NCBI GenBank assembly: GCA_016207475.1 | Contig: JACQPM010000077.1 | Location: 1-21,718, forward strand | Direction of reading: 5' to 3' | DNA: 21,718 bases | Origin: Methanobacteriota archaeon | GTDB lineage: Archaea; Hydrothermarchaeota; Hydrothermarchaeia; Hydrothermarchaeales; JACQPM01 | Shown here: positions 20,351-21,718 of the stretch, in pieces | Position numbering within the stretch: the stretch's first letter is position 1 | Layout of the letters: each line of letters starts with the position of its first letter | Translations under genes and position numbers: made by a program | The notes under the pieces: generated by a model | The model's database searches: none | Seen by the model: only the letters and a program-made list of their open reading frames with translations | What the model was told of the DNA's origin: nothing

Positions 20351-21718
20351 GCCCCACCATAGTGCCAGACACCTCCGTCATCATCGATGGGGGGATCACC
20401 CACCTGGTGAAGCAGAAGGAGTACAAGGACAGCCGGGTCTTGATACCGGAGGCGGTGGTGGCGGAGCTGGAGTCCCAGGCAACCCAGGGGCGGGAGTCCG
20501 GCTTCAAGGGACTGGAGGAACTCACCACCCTCAGGGAGCTGAGCGAGAAGGGGCTGGTCCAGCTGGAGTACACGGGGAAGAGGCCCCGCATCTCGCAGCT
20601 CAAGGACATCGATGACATCATAAGGAACGTGGCCCGGGACTCTGGAGGGGCCCTCGTCACCAGCGACCGGATCCAGGCCAAGGTGGCCAGGTCCAAGGGG
20701 ATAGAGGTCATCTACCTGGAGCAGAGGAGGGTGAGGAAGGAGCTGGGCATCCTGCAGTACTTCGACGACGAGACCATGTCGGTCCATCTCCGGGATAAGG
20801 TGCCGCCCAAGGCCAAGAAAGGAAAACCGGGGGAGATAAAGCTCGTCCAGATCGGGGAGGAGCCCATGACGGAGCGGAAGCTGGCGTTGCTATCCACGGA
20901 GATCATGGAGTACGCCAGGACAGATCCCGAGAGCTTCGTGGAGATCGAGAGGAAGGGGGCCACCGTCGTCCAGCTCAGGCAGCTGCGGATCGCCATCGCC
21001 CGACCGCCCTTCTCCGACGGCTACGAGATAACGGCTGTCCGTCCCATCGCCAACGTCAGGCTGGAGGACTACACCCTATCCGCCAAGCTCATGGAGAGGT
21101 TCAGGGAGAGGGCCGAGGGGATCCTGGTGGCAGGCCCTCCTGGGGCCGGGAAGAGCACCTTCTCCCAGGCCCTGGCCGAGTTCTACAGCAACCAGGGCAA
21201 GATCGTCAAGACCATGGAGTCGCCCAGGGACCTCCAGGTCCCTGACGAGATAACACAGTACGCCCCCCTGGAGGGGGATATGGAGAAGACCGCCGACATC
21301 CTCCTCCTGGTCCGACCGGACTACACGGTCTACGACGAGGTGAGGAAGACCAACGACTTCAAGATCTTCGCCGACATGCGCCTAGCCGGGGTCGGGATGG
21401 TGGGCGTGGTCCACGCCAACAGGGCCATAGACGCGGTCCAGAGGCTCATCGGGAGGGTGGAGCTGGGGATGATCCCCCAGATAATAGATACCGTGATCTT
21501 CATAAAGGATGGGAGGGTGGAGAAGGTCTACAAGCTCAGCTTCACCGTCAAGGTGCCAGCGGGGATGGTGGAGGCGGACCTGGCCAGGCCCGTCATCCAG
21601 ATAAAGGACTTCGAGACCGACATGGCGGAGTACGAGATATACACCTTCGGCGAGGAGACCGTGGTGATGCCATCGGCAGTCGGCAAGGAGACGAAGTCTC
21701 CCATGGCGAGGCTGGCCG
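20347..21718 (+). CDS. PIN-domain/P-loop ATPase, COG1855-like, 3'-truncated
   Basis: 457 residues visible; no stop before the window end, and family members reach about 600. An N-terminal PIN domain has the acidic pattern V-P-D8-T-S, P-E-A-V-V-A-E-L-E and D-I-D-D-I-I, then V-T-S-D-R. The PilT/VirB11-like ATPase follows, with Walker A G263-P-P-G-A-G-K-S-T271, a D-I-L-L-L-V-R-P-D-Y strand, Y-D-E-V-R and V-V-H-A-N-R. After residue about 400 a beta-rich segment begins; the KH domain typical of the family would lie beyond the edge. This architecture is archaea-specific in my knowledge and is thought to act on RNA, possibly in ribosome biogenesis; its function is not settled. ATGA overlap with hisI shows translational coupling. 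Confidence 0.93.
   Translation, partial: MSPTIVPDTSVIIDGGITHLVKQKEYKDSRVLIPEAVVAELESQATQGRESGFKGLEELTTLRELSEKGLVQLEYTGKRPRISQLKDIDDIIRNVARDSGGALVTSDRIQAKVARSKGIEVIYLEQRRVRKELGILQYFDDETMSVHLRDKVPPKAKKGKPGEIKLVQIGEEPMTERKLALLSTEIMEYARTDPESFVEIERKGATVVQLRQLRIAIARPPFSDGYEITAVRPIANVRLEDYTLSAKLMERFRERAEGILVAGPPGAGKSTFSQALAEFYSNQGKIVKTMESPRDLQVPDEITQYAPLEGDMEKTADILLLVRPDYTVYDEVRKTNDFKIFADMRLAGVGMVGVVHANRAIDAVQRLIGRVELGMIPQIIDTVIFIKDGRVEKVYKLSFTVKVPAGMVEADLARPVIQIKDFETDMAEYEIYTFGEETVVMPSAVGKETKSPMARLA

Noticed and set aside
1..21718. CRISPR array, tRNA or rRNA genes, transposase, integrase or phage genes
   Set aside because: I read all gaps on both strands and found no regularly spaced repeats, cloverleaf, rRNA signature or mobile-element protein; all gaps are short and look like promoters or terminators.

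Overview
This 21.7 kb window looks like chromosomal DNA of a thermophilic archaeon. The archaeal signs are a COG1855-type PIN/P-loop ATPase (cut by the right edge), a free-standing HisI, a Ser/His/Asp signal peptidase, TATA-type promoters at about -25 (some giving near-leaderless starts), and heavy use of AGG/AGA (Arg) and ATA (Ile) codons in GC-rich genes. The abundant multiheme cytochromes c and sequon-rich exported proteins suggest an anaerobe with extracellular electron transfer. I cannot fix the lineage from sequence alone; a euryarchaeal-type lineage such as Archaeoglobi, Hadarchaeota, Hydrothermarchaeota or an ANME/alkane-oxidising relative is plausible.

Left region (1-10234), the candidate new system. 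A 5'-truncated unknown gene converges on a minus-strand pair of exported, C-terminally membrane-anchored proteins (2638-3618, 627-2648) that share a helical juxtamembrane module. Divergent from them, off a shared AT-rich promoter, is a tight three-gene plus-strand operon: a tubulin/FtsZ-superfamily GTPase of CetZ/FtsZ type (3728-4942), a membrane-hairpin plus long coiled-coil protein (4939-6381), and a second, very different tubulin-superfamily protein carrying a tubulin-like SGAGNNW loop (6383-7738). Facing it are a 168-aa unknown protein, an ExeA/ORC-like AAA+ ATPase with an altered P-loop, and a six-helix membrane protein. Together this reads as a membrane-tethered two-tubulin cytoskeleton with envelope partners. 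It contains no recognisable canonical division genes.

Middle region (10277-16927), electron transfer. There are two paralogous tetraheme cytochromes (10277-10918, 12636-13385), a hexaheme cytochrome, a signal peptidase between them, a monoheme lipoprotein cytochrome overlapping a membrane-anchored PLD-domain protein, and a divergent operon with a pentaheme membrane cytochrome (four CXXCH plus one CXXCK) and a polytopic membrane protein. The promoter of the last operon is an imperfect tandem duplication with a 43-bp period. The tetraheme paralogs are candidates for extracellular cytochrome filaments.

Right region (16991-21718). A 989-aa sequon-rich surface protein with a C-terminal anchor directly abuts hisI, which overlaps the PIN-ATPase gene by ATGA, so the three are probably co-transcribed.

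No tRNA, rRNA, CRISPR array, insertion sequence or integrase was seen. Several gene starts were moved from the longest open frame to sites supported by a TATA box or Shine-Dalgarno sequence; these are noted in the entries.
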